This document shows positions 1 to 9,318 of a stretch of 64,000 nt of DNA, piece after piece. The stretch comes from Streptococcus anginosus. GTDB taxonomy: Bacteria > Bacillota > Bacilli > Lactobacillales > Streptococcaceae. The stretch lies in the NCBI RefSeq assembly GCF_001697145.1, contig NZ_CP012719.1, positions 964,501 to 1,028,500 on the forward strand, read 5' to 3'. How positions within the stretch are numbered: the first letter of the stretch is position 1; each line of letters starts with the position of its first letter. The translations under genes were made by a program, and so were the position numbers. The notes below the pieces were generated by a model that was given only the letters and a program-made list of their open reading frames with translations, was not told the DNA's origin and searched no databases.

Positions 1-36
1 CAAGTCGCTTAATTTAAAGGAACGGCTTGTTTTTTT
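1..36 (+). terminator. Intrinsic terminator of a gene left of the window
   Basis: A 7-bp stem (1-7 with 23-29, one G-T pair) is followed by seven T at 30-36. It would end a plus-strand transcript entering from the left. No gene of the window lies upstream of it. Confidence 0.55.
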
Positions 37-86
37 GTATAATTGCAATCATTGAATAGGAGATATTGTATAAAACTTTCTCTAAC

Positions 87-117
87 ATCTTTCCGAAAAA
101 CTATAATTTTCTTGAAA
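87..117 (+). other. difSL-like chromosome dimer resolution site
   Basis: This 31-bp stretch begins ATCTTTCCGAAAAAC and ends TTTTCTTGAAA. From memory it matches the streptococcal/lactococcal difSL type, which is recombined by the single recombinase XerS. It lies 55 bp before xerS, the usual arrangement, and marks the replication terminus. Its last six bases (TTGAAA, 112-117) are also the -35 hexamer of xerS, so a bound recombinase should cover its own promoter. The identification rests on recalled similarity plus position. Confidence 0.85.
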
Positions 118-140
118 AAAATACAGGAGTGTGCTATACT
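112..140 (+). promoter_or_regulatory. xerS promoter overlapping dif
   Basis: TTGAAA at 112-117, a 17-bp spacer and TATACT at 135-140, preceded by TG at 132-133 (extended -10). The -35 box lies inside the dif site, suggesting autoregulation by XerS. Confidence 0.75.
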
Positions 141-171
141 TCTATTATAGAAAATGATGGAGAATATCTTA

Positions 172-1242
172 ATGAAACGTGAAATACTGTTAGAAAGAAT
201 TGAAAAACTAAAAGCTATCATGCCTTGGTACATTTTGGAATACTATCAGTCTAAATTGACTGTTCCATACAGTTTTACAACCTTATATGAATACCTCAAA
301 GAATATAATCGTTTTTTTCATTGGATTTTAGACTCTGGAATTGCTGATGGGTCACAGATTGCAGAAATTCCTCTGTTAGTATTGGAAAATATGACTAAAA
401 AAGACATGGAAGCGTTTATTCTTTACTTACGGGAGCGTCCATTGCTTAACGCTAATACCACGCAAAACGGAGTATCTCAAACCACTATTAATCGCACTCT
501 TTCTGCTCTCTCTAGCCTTTATAAATATTTAACTGAAGAGGTGGAAAATGAGAATGGGGAACCTTATTTCTATCGTAATGTCATGAAAAAAGTGTCTACT
601 AAGAAAAAGAGAGAGACTTTAGCTGCGCGCGCTGAAAACATCAAACAAAAACTCTTTTTGGGCGAAGAAACTGAACAATTTTTGAATTATATTGATGATG
701 AATACCCTAAAAATTTATCAAATCGGGCTCTCTCCTCTTTTGACAAAAATAAAGAGCGAGATTTGGCAATCATAGCACTGCTTCTTGCATCTGGTGTTCG
801 TCTATCCGAGGCAGTAAATCTTGATTTGAAAGACCTAAATCTCAAAATGATGGTCATTGAAGTTACTCGTAAGGGCGGGAAAAGAGATTCTGTCAATGTT
901 GCAGCTTTTGCCAAAGCTTATTTGGAAAGGTACCTGGAGGTTCGCTCTAAACGTTATAAAGCTGAAAAATCAGACACTGCCCTATTTTTGACAGAATATA
1001 GAGGTGCTCCTAACCGGATTGATGCTTCTAGTGTAGAAAAGATGGTTGCTAAGTATTCTGAAGATTTCAAAGTTCGAGTGACACCTCACAAACTCCGCCA
1101 TACGCTGGCTACTCGACTTTATGATGCTACTAAATCTCAAGTTTTGGTCAGTCATCAGCTAGGACATGCCAGTACTCAAGTTACAGACCTCTACACCCAT
1201 ATTGTTAATGACGAACAAAAAAATGCATTGGATAATTTATGA
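172..1242 (+). CDS. xerS: Tyrosine recombinase XerS
   Basis: Streptococcal single-protein Xer recombinase (356 aa) that resolves chromosome dimers at the dif site, working with the FtsK translocase at the septum. The N-terminal half is the core-binding domain. The C-terminal catalytic domain shows Arg210 (GVRLSEA), His306-x-x-Arg309 (PHKLRHT), His332 (LGHAS) and the nucleophile Tyr341 (DLYTHI). The start at 172 is chosen over the ATGs at 154 and 157 because a GGAG lies 9 nt upstream and the known family begins [10 protein letters not shown]. It is monocistronic, with a terminator at 1291-1339, and is one of few plus-strand genes here. Confidence 0.97.
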   Translation: MKREILLERIEKLKAIMPWYILEYYQSKLTVPYSFTTLYEYLKEYNRFFHWILDSGIADGSQIAEIPLLVLENMTKKDMEAFILYLRERPLLNANTTQNGVSQTTINRTLSALSSLYKYLTEEVENENGEPYFYRNVMKKVSTKKKRETLAARAENIKQKLFLGEETEQFLNYIDDEYPKNLSNRALSSFDKNKERDLAIIALLLASGVRLSEAVNLDLKDLNLKMMVIEVTRKGGKRDSVNVAAFAKAYLERYLEVRSKRYKAEKSDTALFLTEYRGAPNRIDASSVEKMVAKYSEDFKVRVTPHKLRHTLATRLYDATKSQVLVSHQLGHASTQVTDLYTHIVNDEQKNALDNL

Positions 1243-1290
1243 TTTTTACATATTTAAACTTATGTAAAATATTCTCCTTGAAAATAAACC

Positions 1291-1339
1291 AAAAACAACT
1301 GACTCTAATTAATAATGTAAGAGAGTCAGTTGTTTTTTT
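1291..1339. terminator. Bidirectional terminator between xerS and lplA
   Basis: The arms AAACAACTGACTCT and AGAGTCAGTTGTTT flank a 16-nt loop, with T runs on both strands. It lies between the convergent xerS and lplA and touches the lplA stop codon. Confidence 0.85.
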
Positions 1340-2327
1340 ATCCCACAATCGCTTCTGCAATTTCTTCTTGGCTAATTCCAGCGAAATAGCGAGCAATATC
1401 CAGGTTTTCAAGAGCTTTTAAAACGTCCTCGCGCTCATACTTGACGCCTTTCAAAGCTTTTTCTACTGCTACTACGTCCTCGATACCAAAGAAGTCGCCG
1501 TAAATTTTAATATTTTCAATCTTCGACTCAACAACATTGGCAAAGATTTCGACCTTACCACTAGTAAACTTGGTACCACGATGAACATTGTACTCTGGCG
1601 ATTTGCCATAATTCCAATCCCAAGTAGCAAATTTAGTTTCCTTGATATGGTTGATTTCATCTAGTTCATCATCGGAGAAGACATATTCTGTCATTTCTGG
1701 ATATTCTTTCTTCATATAGTCTAGCAGGAGATCACGAAATTGCTCGACGGTAATCTTTTCAGGCAATTCATCAACGATATTGGTTACACGAGCGCGAACA
1801 GATTTGACTCCTTTGGACTCAAACTTATCTTTGGAAACTTTTAAGGCATTCACCAAGACAGATAACTCTACGTCAAACAGCAAGCAACCGTGATGCATGA
1901 TTCGACCATTGATATAAGCCTGAGCATTGCCACAGAATTTTTTTCCGTCAATTTCCAAATCGTTGCGCCCTGTAAATTCTGCTTTTACACCTAATTCTTC
2001 CAAAGTCTTGATGACCGGAATAGAGAAGCTCTTAAAATCAAAGGCTTTGTTCTCAGTTTCTTTGGAAATGATGGTGTAGTTGAGATTGTTATAGTCATGA
2101 TAGACAGCTCCGCCTCCACTGATACGACGAACAACCTCAATGCCATGCTCTCGGACATAGTCACGATTGATTTCTTCAATGGTATTCTGATGACGTCCGA
2201 CAATGATAGAGGGTTTATTAATCCAAAGCAAGAAAATCATATCTTCATCAAGGAGATGCTTGAAGGCATACTCCTCAAGAGCAATGTTGAAAGCTGTATC
2301 GTAACTATTATTGATAATGTATTTCAT
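1338..2327 (-). CDS. lplA: Lipoate-protein ligase A
   Basis: Attaches lipoate through lipoyl-AMP to the lipoyl domains of 2-oxoacid dehydrogenases. The 329-aa protein has the expected two-part build: an N-terminal ligase domain with the RRISGGGAVYHD loop and the GRNDLEIDGKKFCGNAQA motif that binds lipoyl-AMP, and a C-terminal accessory domain from about residue 245. It is the last gene of the pdh operon, 8 bp after the E3 gene, so the modifying enzyme is made with its substrate. In this operon the substrate should be the lipoyl domain carried by E3. An AGAGG precedes the ATG. Confidence 0.95.
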   Translation of the reverse strand: MKYIINNSYDTAFNIALEEYAFKHLLDEDMIFLLWINKPSIIVGRHQNTIEEINRDYVREHGIEVVRRISGGGAVYHDYNNLNYTIISKETENKAFDFKSFSIPVIKTLEELGVKAEFTGRNDLEIDGKKFCGNAQAYINGRIMHHGCLLFDVELSVLVNALKVSKDKFESKGVKSVRARVTNIVDELPEKITVEQFRDLLLDYMKKEYPEMTEYVFSDDELDEINHIKETKFATWDWNYGKSPEYNVHRGTKFTSGKVEIFANVVESKIENIKIYGDFFGIEDVVAVEKALKGVKYEREDVLKALENLDIARYFAGISQEEIAEAIVG

Positions 2328-2335
2328 AGTGCCTC

Positions 2336-4039
2336 TTATCTTTTCTTAGGAGCATGAATTGCCATGCCGAGTACGTCTGCAAATGCTTCGTACATAACTT
2401 CTGAAAATGTCGGATGACCGTGAATGGTTTTGAGCATTTCTTCTACCGTGATTTCCATTTCAATGATAGTAGAAGCTTCATTGATTAACTCAGCTGCTGC
2501 AGGGCCGATAATGTGAACACCGAGAACTTCTCCGTATTTCTTATCAGCAATCACTTTGACAAATCCTTGAGCAGCATCAGATGCAATTGCTCGTCCGTTT
2601 GCTGCGAAGTTGAATTTGCCGATAGCTATATCGTATTTTTCGCGAGCTTGTTCTTCAGTCAGACCGACTGCCGCAACTTCTGGCAAAGTGTAAATAGCTG
2701 CTGGAGTTAGATTTAATTTAGCAACTACGTGATTGCCTTTGAGAGCATTCTCTGCAGCTACTTCCCCCATACGAAAAGCTGCATGCGCCAACATCTTGGT
2801 ACCGTTAATGTCTCCGGGCGCGTAAATTCCTGAAACAGAAGTTTCCATATATTCATTGACCTTGATACGACCGCGGTCTAGTTCAAAGTCAACCTCGCCA
2901 ATTCCCTCCAAATCAGGCACGCGTCCGATAGAAAGCAAAGCTTTATCAGCTATGATATCTTCCTTTCCTGAAACTTTGATGTGGAGCTTGCCATTTTCTT
3001 CGACAATTTCTTCCAACTTGGTCTCTGTCAAAATGGTCATGCCCTTGCGTTCAAGAATGAGCCGAAGGTTCTTAGAGACTTCTGCATCCATAGCTGGAAC
3101 AATCCGATTCATCATCTCAATGACCGTTACTTTGGAGCCAAAGGTCATGAAAGCCTGTCCTAGCTCAATACCAACAACGCCACCACCAATGATTACTAAA
3201 CTTTCTGGAACTTCCTTCATATCCAGGATATCATCGCTAGTCATAACAAGTGGTGATTCCATACCTGGAACGTTAATCTTGCTGACTTTTGATCCACCAG
3301 CTAAGATAATCTTCTTGGTCTCAAGAAGTTCAGCACCATTCACCAAGACATTCTTATCTTTGGTAATGGTACCAATTCCTTTGTGAACATCAACACCGTA
3401 GCTGCGAAGCAGACCTGCAACGCCTCCGACAAGTGTATTGACAACCTTGTTTTTGGTTTCCAGGACTTTATCCATATTGACAGTAAAGTTTGGATTTTCA
3501 ATGATAATACCACGGTTTGCTGCATGGTCCAGGCTTTCAATAATTTCCGCATTGTGAAGATAGGTCTTGGTTGGAATACAGCCACGATTGAGGCAAGTTC
3601 CACCTAGTTCAGATTTTTCAACAAGAGCAATCTTGCCTCCTAATTGAGCTGCTTTAATCGCTGCTACATAGCCAGCTGGTCCGCCACCAATAACCACAAT
3701 ATCATAAGCGTCATCACTCTTATTATCGTCGTTAGAAGTTGGGGCTGCAGTTGGTGTTGAACTAGCATCTGAAGCAGCCACAGCAGTCGGAATATTTTCT
3801 CCTTCTTCGCCCAGATAACCGATAACTTCCGTTACAGGAACAGTCTCGCCATCCCCTTTCAAGATAGCAATTAGATAGCCGTCTTCTTCTGCTTCTAATT
3901 CCATACTGACTTTATCTGTCATGATTTCCAGAAGGATTTCTCCTTCTTTTACAAATTCGCCAACTTTTTTATTCCATTGAACAATCTGTCCTTCTGTCAT
4001 ATCAACGCCGGCTTTTGGCATAATTACTTCTAAGGCCAT
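2336..4039 (-). CDS. pdhD: Dihydrolipoamide dehydrogenase (E3) with N-terminal lipoyl domain
   Basis: FAD-dependent E3, 567 aa, that reoxidises dihydrolipoamide with NAD+. Residues 1-75 form a lipoyl domain with the modified lysine at about 43 (MTDKVSME). A Thr/Pro/Ala/Ser-rich linker follows to about residue 108. The reductase then shows the FAD motif GGGPAGYVAA, the redox pair GGTCLNRGCIPTKT, an NAD-binding GGGVVGIELG and the C-terminal interface HGHPTFSEVMYEAF with the catalytic His-Glu dyad. The lipoyl domain is noteworthy because the neighbouring E2 has none. It lies 31 bp after E2 in the operon. Confidence 0.96.
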   Translation of the reverse strand: MALEVIMPKAGVDMTEGQIVQWNKKVGEFVKEGEILLEIMTDKVSMELEAEEDGYLIAILKGDGETVPVTEVIGYLGEEGENIPTAVAASDASSTPTAAPTSNDDNKSDDAYDIVVIGGGPAGYVAAIKAAQLGGKIALVEKSELGGTCLNRGCIPTKTYLHNAEIIESLDHAANRGIIIENPNFTVNMDKVLETKNKVVNTLVGGVAGLLRSYGVDVHKGIGTITKDKNVLVNGAELLETKKIILAGGSKVSKINVPGMESPLVMTSDDILDMKEVPESLVIIGGGVVGIELGQAFMTFGSKVTVIEMMNRIVPAMDAEVSKNLRLILERKGMTILTETKLEEIVEENGKLHIKVSGKEDIIADKALLSIGRVPDLEGIGEVDFELDRGRIKVNEYMETSVSGIYAPGDINGTKMLAHAAFRMGEVAAENALKGNHVVAKLNLTPAAIYTLPEVAAVGLTEEQAREKYDIAIGKFNFAANGRAIASDAAQGFVKVIADKKYGEVLGVHIIGPAAAELINEASTIIEMEITVEEMLKTIHGHPTFSEVMYEAFADVLGMAIHAPKKR

Positions 4040-4070
4040 ATTTTTATTTTCCTCTCATTTAAACTTTCTC

Positions 4071-5114
4071 TTATACCAACATTGAAATCGGGTCTTCAAT
4101 TAGTGCTTTCAGGTCTTTCATGAATTTAGCACCTGCCATGCCGTCCACGACTCGGTGGTCAATGGTTAATCCAAGACTCATGATTGGTCGAATCACAATT
4201 TCTTCGTTTACTACGACTGGTTTTTCAATGGTTGAGCTAACTCCCAAAATCGCAGAATTGGGCTGATTGATAATTGGTCCGAAAGATTGAACACCAAACA
4301 TTCCTAGATTGCTAATCGTAAAAGTTGAGTTTTGCAATTCACTTGGCGCTAATTTCCCGTCTAAAGTCCGACCAATCACATCCTTGAAGGCAACGACTAA
4401 CTCAGACAGACTCATTTTTTCGGCATTGTAAACCACCGGTGTCATAAGCCCGTTGTCCATACCAACAGCCATAGCCAGATTGACATAATTGTGCATGATA
4501 ATGATTTGCCCATCTTCTGTCAGAGACGAATTGAGATAAGGGTGCTTCATCAAAGTTTTGACAACAGCCATAGAAAGTAAATCCGTGACCGTGATTTTCT
4601 TTCCTGTCGCTTCCATGATTGGCTCTAAAACCTTTTTGCGTAGCGCCAACAGTTCTGTCATATCTACATCATAGTTGAGAGTAAAAGTTGGCGCTGTCAG
4701 ATAAGAATCCACCATTCGTTTTGCAATGACCTTCCGCATTGGCGTCATTGGAAGGCGTTCAATTTCTCCATAAGGAGTGATGTTGTCAGGTATTTCTTCC
4801 GCTTTCTCAATCTGAGCAGGTGACTTGATGCTGTCTGAGTCAACATTTTCAGGAAGCAAAGTCAGAACGTCCTTCTTCATAATCTTGCCGCGAATACCTG
4901 TCCCTTGGATTTCCTGCCAAGCGATATTATTTTCTTCTGCAATACGTTTTGCAAGGGGCGTAATTTTCACAATATTGAATTCTCGATAACTTTCGATATC
5001 TTCTTTATGAACTCGTCCCTTTGCGCCAGTACCAGATACGTCATAGAGATTGATACCCAAGTCATCTGCTAATTTTCTAGCAGCAGGGGTCGCTCTTAAC
5101 TTATCATCAGTCAT
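4071..5114 (-). CDS. pdhC: Dihydrolipoamide acetyltransferase (E2) lacking a lipoyl domain
   Basis: Acetyltransferase core of the pyruvate dehydrogenase complex, 347 aa. It starts directly with two peripheral-subunit-binding domains (about residues 5-45 and 50-88; TPAARKLADDLGI and TPLAKRIAEENNI). A linker leads to the catalytic domain at about 115-347 with the active-site DHRVVDG. No lipoyl domain precedes them, and the upstream 107 bp cannot encode one. Pneumococcus is known to have the same layout, with the swinging arm on E3. Some annotations call such operons acetoin dehydrogenase; the operon alone does not settle the substrate. Confidence 0.93.
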   Translation of the reverse strand: MTDDKLRATPAARKLADDLGINLYDVSGTGAKGRVHKEDIESYREFNIVKITPLAKRIAEENNIAWQEIQGTGIRGKIMKKDVLTLLPENVDSDSIKSPAQIEKAEEIPDNITPYGEIERLPMTPMRKVIAKRMVDSYLTAPTFTLNYDVDMTELLALRKKVLEPIMEATGKKITVTDLLSMAVVKTLMKHPYLNSSLTEDGQIIIMHNYVNLAMAVGMDNGLMTPVVYNAEKMSLSELVVAFKDVIGRTLDGKLAPSELQNSTFTISNLGMFGVQSFGPIINQPNSAILGVSSTIEKPVVVNEEIVIRPIMSLGLTIDHRVVDGMAGAKFMKDLKALIEDPISMLV

Positions 5115-5221
5115 AGCTTCTCCTATTTCTTTTTTTATTGATTGTTCTTTAATCTTGAGCTATTTTTGTTTTTACATAATTTTAGTTATGTGAAATATTG
5201 TAATCAATATCAATTTCAGTT

Positions 5222-6214
5222 TTATTCTTTATTGTAAGTCTTACGAATAGCATCTTTGATACTTTCAACTGTCGGAATCATGGCGTTTTCAAGATTCTGG
5301 GCGTAAGGCATGGGTACATCTTCACCAGCACAGCGGCGAATTGGTGCATCCAAATAGTCAAATGCTTCTGATTCGGAAATGATAGCAGAAATTTCACCGA
5401 TATAACCACTAGTTTTGTGGGCATCATTAACCAGAACGACTTTTCCTGTTTTCTTGACTGAGTTGATAATGATATCCTTGTCCAGAGGCACCAAAGTACG
5501 TGGATCCACCACTTCTACCGAAATGCCTTCTTCTGTCAATTCTTCAGCTGCTTGCATAACCCTGCGGAGCATTTTTCCATAGGTCACAACTGTCACATCC
5601 GTCCCCTCTTTTTTGATGTCACCAACACCGAGAGGGATTGTATAATCAGGATCAAGCGGAACTTCGCCTTTTTGGTTGAATTCTGACTTGTACTCAAGAA
5701 TAATAACAGGATTGTTGTCGCGGATAGAAGATTTTAGCAACCCCTTCATATCTGCAGGAGTTCCAGGTGCGACAACCTTTAAACCCGGAATGTGTGTGAA
5801 CCAAGATTCCAAAGATTGTGAGTGTTGAGCAGCTGATCCGACACCATTTCCAGCTGCGCAGCGAATTGTCATCGGAACTTGACCTTTGCCACCAAACATA
5901 TAACGAGTCTTAGCGGCTTGGTTGACAATTGCATCCATGGCAATGACAGAAAAATCCATAAAAGTCATATCTACAATTGGGCGTAGCCCAGTCATGGCCG
6001 CTCCTGCTGCAGCTCCTGAAATAGCTGCTTCAGAAATTGGACAATCACGTACTCGTTCTGGACCGAATTCTTCTAACATTCCTACGGATGTTCCAAAATC
6101 TCCTCCGAAAATTCCGACATCTTCTCCCATTAACAACACATTTTCATCAAGACGCATTTCCTCAGACATGGCAAGGATAATGGTGTCACGGAAGGACATT
6201 GTTTTTGTTTCCAT
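5222..6214 (-). CDS. pdhB: Pyruvate dehydrogenase E1 component beta subunit
   Basis: Beta subunit, 330 aa, of the thiamine-diphosphate E1 heterotetramer, which decarboxylates pyruvate and reductively acetylates the lipoyl group. The transketolase-type pyrimidine-binding domain fills the N-terminal half (MGEDVGIFGG near residue 27, with the conserved ThDP-activating Glu region). The C-terminal transketolase domain includes VEVVDPRTLVPLD. It lies 19 bp after the alpha-subunit gene and 107 bp before E2; that gap shows no clear promoter or terminator. Confidence 0.95.
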   Translation of the reverse strand: METKTMSFRDTIILAMSEEMRLDENVLLMGEDVGIFGGDFGTSVGMLEEFGPERVRDCPISEAAISGAAAGAAMTGLRPIVDMTFMDFSVIAMDAIVNQAAKTRYMFGGKGQVPMTIRCAAGNGVGSAAQHSQSLESWFTHIPGLKVVAPGTPADMKGLLKSSIRDNNPVIILEYKSEFNQKGEVPLDPDYTIPLGVGDIKKEGTDVTVVTYGKMLRRVMQAAEELTEEGISVEVVDPRTLVPLDKDIIINSVKKTGKVVLVNDAHKTSGYIGEISAIISESEAFDYLDAPIRRCAGEDVPMPYAQNLENAMIPTVESIKDAIRKTYNKE

Positions 6215-6233
6215 TATTGTTCAATCTCCTCTC

Positions 6234-7202
6234 TTAGTCCGCGTAAATATCTTCAAAAGCTGATTCAAGCGGTGGAAATGGACTTTCCTCTGCAAATTTT
6301 ACAGATGCTTCCACTGCTTCTTTAACCTCTGCTTGGATAGCTTCTAACTCTTCATTACTTGCAATCTGATTTGCGAGTAAATATTTACGAAGATTTTCAA
6401 TTGGGTCTTTTTTCTTCCACTCCTCAACTTCTTCACGTGTTCGATATTTACCAGGGTCAGATGAAGAATGCCCCAACCAGCGATAAGTGACACTTTCAAT
6501 CAAGACAGGTCCCTTACCACTTCGAACATGTTTAACAGCCTTTTGAAAACCCTCATAGACCTCAATGACGTTGTTCCCGTCTGGGATAAACATGCCAGGA
6601 ATACCATAAGCGGCACTCCGCTCGTGAATGTGCTCTATATTGGTCATTTTCTTAATATCCGCAGAAATACCATAGCCATTATTGATACAATAAAAAATCA
6701 CTGGTAACTTCCAAATAGAAGCCATATTAACCGCTTCATGAAAAACACCTTCGTTCGTTGCTCCGTCACCAAAGAAACAGACAACAATCTTTCCCGTATG
6801 ATGCATTTGCTGAGTAAGGGCGGCACCTACCGCAATCCCCATGCCTCCGCCAACGATACCATTTGCTCCTAAGTTTCCAGCATCCAAATCAGCAATGTGC
6901 ATGGAGCCACCTTTTCCTTTGCAGGTGCCGTTGTATTTGCCCATGATTTCTGCCATCATGCCGTTCAAGTCAATTCCTTTGGCAATCGCCTGACCATGAC
7001 CACGGTGGTTAGAAGTAATCAAATCATCAGGATTGAGGGCCAGCATAGCTCCAACGCTAGCTGCTTCTTCTCCGACAGAAAAGTGAGTCATGCCTGGCAC
7101 TTTCCCCTTTTTTACGAGTTGAGCAATTTTTAAGTCCATCCGACGGATCTCTTCCATCTTACGAAACATCTCTAGTAAAAGATTTTTATCTAAAGTTGAC
7201 AT
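6234..7202 (-). CDS. pdhA: Pyruvate dehydrogenase E1 component alpha subunit
   Basis: Alpha subunit, about 322 aa, first gene of the pdhABCD-lplA operon. It shows the thiamine-diphosphate motif beginning GDGATNEGVFHEA and ending CINN, the regulatory-type loop GHSSSDPGKYRT, and NHRGHGQAIAKG near the substrate site. The ATG at 7202 is preferred over an upstream TTG at 7208 because AGAAAGG lies 7 nt before it. A near-consensus promoter lies at 7239-7267. Confidence 0.95.
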   Translation of the reverse strand: MSTLDKNLLLEMFRKMEEIRRMDLKIAQLVKKGKVPGMTHFSVGEEAASVGAMLALNPDDLITSNHRGHGQAIAKGIDLNGMMAEIMGKYNGTCKGKGGSMHIADLDAGNLGANGIVGGGMGIAVGAALTQQMHHTGKIVVCFFGDGATNEGVFHEAVNMASIWKLPVIFYCINNGYGISADIKKMTNIEHIHERSAAYGIPGMFIPDGNNVIEVYEGFQKAVKHVRSGKGPVLIESVTYRWLGHSSSDPGKYRTREEVEEWKKKDPIENLRKYLLANQIASNEELEAIQAEVKEAVEASVKFAEESPFPPLESAFEDIYAD

Positions 7203-7238
7203 AGTCAAGCCTTTCTATGAGTGTAATTCTATAATTTC

Positions 7239-7267
7239 ATTCTATCCAAACTAAAAAATACTGTCAA
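7239..7267 (-). promoter_or_regulatory. Promoter of the pdh operon
   Basis: On the minus strand: TTGACA (7262-7267), 17-bp spacer, TAGAAT (7239-7244), about 37 nt before the pdhA start. No cre-like operator was seen next to it. Confidence 0.8.
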
Positions 7268-7296
7268 AATTTATGCTTGAACAATTTCACAAAGAA

Positions 7297-7327
7297 AAAT
7301 CAGCTAACCTTGCTGGCAAGCTGATTT
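7297..7327 (-). terminator. Terminator of the ATP-grasp/esterase operon
   Basis: Perfect arms AAATCAGCT and AGCTGATTT (7297-7305 and 7319-7327), followed on the minus strand by a T-rich tail. It separates the upstream operon from the pdh promoter. Confidence 0.8.
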
Positions 7328-7363
7328 GAATTGACTAAATAAAAATTTCACAAATGGGTATTT

Positions 7364-8524
7364 CTACTTTTTTCCAAAATCCTCTATCATTTGATCGATT
7401 TCCGAACGACTTGATGTTGTCAAAATATAATGAACATCTCCTTGTAAGTCTGCAAATGCCTTTGGCATGATTTTGACTGCTTTTAATTTATCGCCGTACT
7501 TTGTACGCAATTCTTCTTCTGAATACACATAATTTGATGTTGAACGGCGTGAAGTAACCAAGCCATATTGTGCTTCGACTTGAGGTTGTGGGAAGGGGTC
7601 CCCATTCACAATATCTGCATATCCACGATAAAGGTCAATGGAGTGAGCAAAGTTATACAAATCAATCGTAAAAGCACCTGCTGGACGATTATTGTATTCT
7701 ATGGCAATATAATCATCTCCGTCACGGAATAATTCAATATGGAAGAAACGTTCTTTCATGCCAAACGCTTTAATAATAGCTTCCCCATATTGACGTAATT
7801 TTGGATCCATATCTTTTATAATATAATATGAGTTTTCATAATGATTCAAAACTAAGTCTAAAGGGGTATAAGCATAGTCAAAAGTCGTTGAAAACACAAT
7901 ATTTCCGTTTGAATCGAGTAATCCGTCAAACGTGCAAATTTGTCCAGAATCAACGAATTTTTCAAAGAAATAAACGGTTTGCTTATCCCACTCTTGTTTA
8001 AATTGTTCAACATCTTCAGTGGTTTCCAATTTATAAGTTCCGGCTGCGCCAACTCCATTATCTGGCTTCGCAATCAATGGAAGTCCAATTTTACTGACAG
8101 CCATGTCAACTGCCTGCAAGGTTTTTACAATTTGACCAGGAACGACAGGAACACCAGCTTTTTTAAAGAGCTTCTTCATTTCGGACTTAAATTTTGTCTT
8201 TTTCAAGTCTTTTGGTTTTGGTCCTACAACATTAAATTGTTCACGCAATTTTGCGTCTTGATCCAACCAATATTCATTGTGTGACTCAATGCGGTCAATT
8301 GGTCCGTGCTTGTAAAAAAGGAAAGCTACAGCACGTTTAACTTCATCGAGATTTTCTAGATTTTCCACACGAAAATATTCTGTTAAAGCATTTTTCAAAG
8401 GTTGATCTAATTGATCATAAGGCTCTTGCCCAATCCCTAAAACAGTAATTCCTTTGTTAGCAAGTTCAACGGTAAATTGTTGAAAATTTTGTGGATAATA
8501 AGGTGAAATAACGATATAATTCAT
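7364..8524 (-). CDS. ATP-grasp carboxylate-amine ligase-like protein
   Basis: 386-aa ATP-grasp protein, predicted to activate a carboxylate with ATP and join it to an amine or thiol; substrate unknown. The N-terminal pre-ATP-grasp domain contains VVGPKPKDLKKTKFKSEMK. The ATP-binding lysine segment is LIAKPDNGVGAAGT. Metal and ATP residues are in FHIELFRDGDDYIAIEYNNRPAG near residues 255-285, with the typical E-x-N pattern. It is the last gene of a three-gene unit, 19 bp after an esterase, which suggests a small-molecule or peptide conjugate made by one enzyme and cut by the others. Confidence 0.8.
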   Translation of the reverse strand: MNYIVISPYYPQNFQQFTVELANKGITVLGIGQEPYDQLDQPLKNALTEYFRVENLENLDEVKRAVAFLFYKHGPIDRIESHNEYWLDQDAKLREQFNVVGPKPKDLKKTKFKSEMKKLFKKAGVPVVPGQIVKTLQAVDMAVSKIGLPLIAKPDNGVGAAGTYKLETTEDVEQFKQEWDKQTVYFFEKFVDSGQICTFDGLLDSNGNIVFSTTFDYAYTPLDLVLNHYENSYYIIKDMDPKLRQYGEAIIKAFGMKERFFHIELFRDGDDYIAIEYNNRPAGAFTIDLYNFAHSIDLYRGYADIVNGDPFPQPQVEAQYGLVTSRRSTSNYVYSEEELRTKYGDKLKAVKIMPKAFADLQGDVHYILTTSSRSEIDQMIEDFGKK

Positions 8525-8543
8525 AATATTGTTTCCTTTCTAA

Positions 8544-9284
8544 TCATAGATTTAATTGACTTAGAAAATACGGCATTTGCTTGCGCCACCAAATCCAGTC
8601 ATGCGAAACATCATATCCCCATTCAGCAAACCATGCAGGAATGTTCTTATGCTCGAAGGCTTCTTTTAAGGTGTAGAAAGAAGGTAGTCCATCCTGCTCC
8701 CATGCACCAAGTCCTGTACAGACAATGATATCAGCATTGCGATAGTGGTCAATAAACCAGCCATCGTTTTGATTCCAAATATAATCTGCTGGTGAATTTT
8801 GATAAATTGCTTCATCATCCAAACAATCACCAACAAAGAAGCGAGCATCGTAAACCCCGCTCAGTGCAATGACTTTATTGAAGACATCGGGGTGCTGGAG
8901 AAAGAAATTAACAGCATGATAGGCTCCCATAGAGCAACCTGTTGTCATCATCGGATCAAACCAACCTGTTTTATGCTTGATAAAAGGAATAGCTTCCTCA
9001 ATGACATAGTGCTCATAAGCTCGGTGCATTTCTGCGCGGTCGTGAGGAGCTTTCCAATCAGCCAACCAGCTTTCACTATCTACACTACTCAAAGTGAAAA
9101 ATTGAATTTTTCCTGTTTCGATAAACCATGAACAAGCCTCAATCATACCAAAATCTGCATATTCATTGTGACTGCCACCAGACGAAGCAAAAACGACTAC
9201 AGGCATTCCAGCGTGCCCATAACGATTCACATACATTTCACGGTTTAAATGACCGCTCCAATGACTTAAAAACTCAACATGCAT
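8544..9284 (-). CDS. Esterase-D-like alpha/beta hydrolase
   Basis: 246-aa alpha/beta hydrolase related to EstD/Fes-type esterases. The nucleophile elbow is TGCSMGAYHA near residue 113, and a likely catalytic His is in VSHDWIWWRK near the C-terminus, giving a Ser-Asp-His triad. No signal peptide, so probably cytoplasmic. It sits 34 bp after a second esterase and 19 bp before the ATP-grasp gene. Substrate unknown. Confidence 0.8.
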   Translation of the reverse strand: MHVEFLSHWSGHLNREMYVNRYGHAGMPVVVFASSGGSHNEYADFGMIEACSWFIETGKIQFFTLSSVDSESWLADWKAPHDRAEMHRAYEHYVIEEAIPFIKHKTGWFDPMMTTGCSMGAYHAVNFFLQHPDVFNKVIALSGVYDARFFVGDCLDDEAIYQNSPADYIWNQNDGWFIDHYRNADIIVCTGLGAWEQDGLPSFYTLKEAFEHKNIPAWFAEWGYDVSHDWIWWRKQMPYFLSQLNL

Positions 9285-9318
9285 ATAAATTCTCTCCTCA
9301 TATTCTTAATTAATTTAT

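Noticed and set aside
9..233. Minus-strand open frame over dif and the xerS start
   Set aside because: It crosses the xerS promoter and dif, has low-complexity hydrophobic sequence and no ribosome site.
2856..3386. Plus-strand 176-codon frame antisense to pdhD
   Set aside because: Ser/Thr-rich shadow of the E3 coding sequence without supporting signals.
5242..5249. TACGAATA com-box-like sequence on the plus strand
   Set aside because: It lies inside the pdhB coding region, with no plus-strand gene downstream; treated as coincidental.
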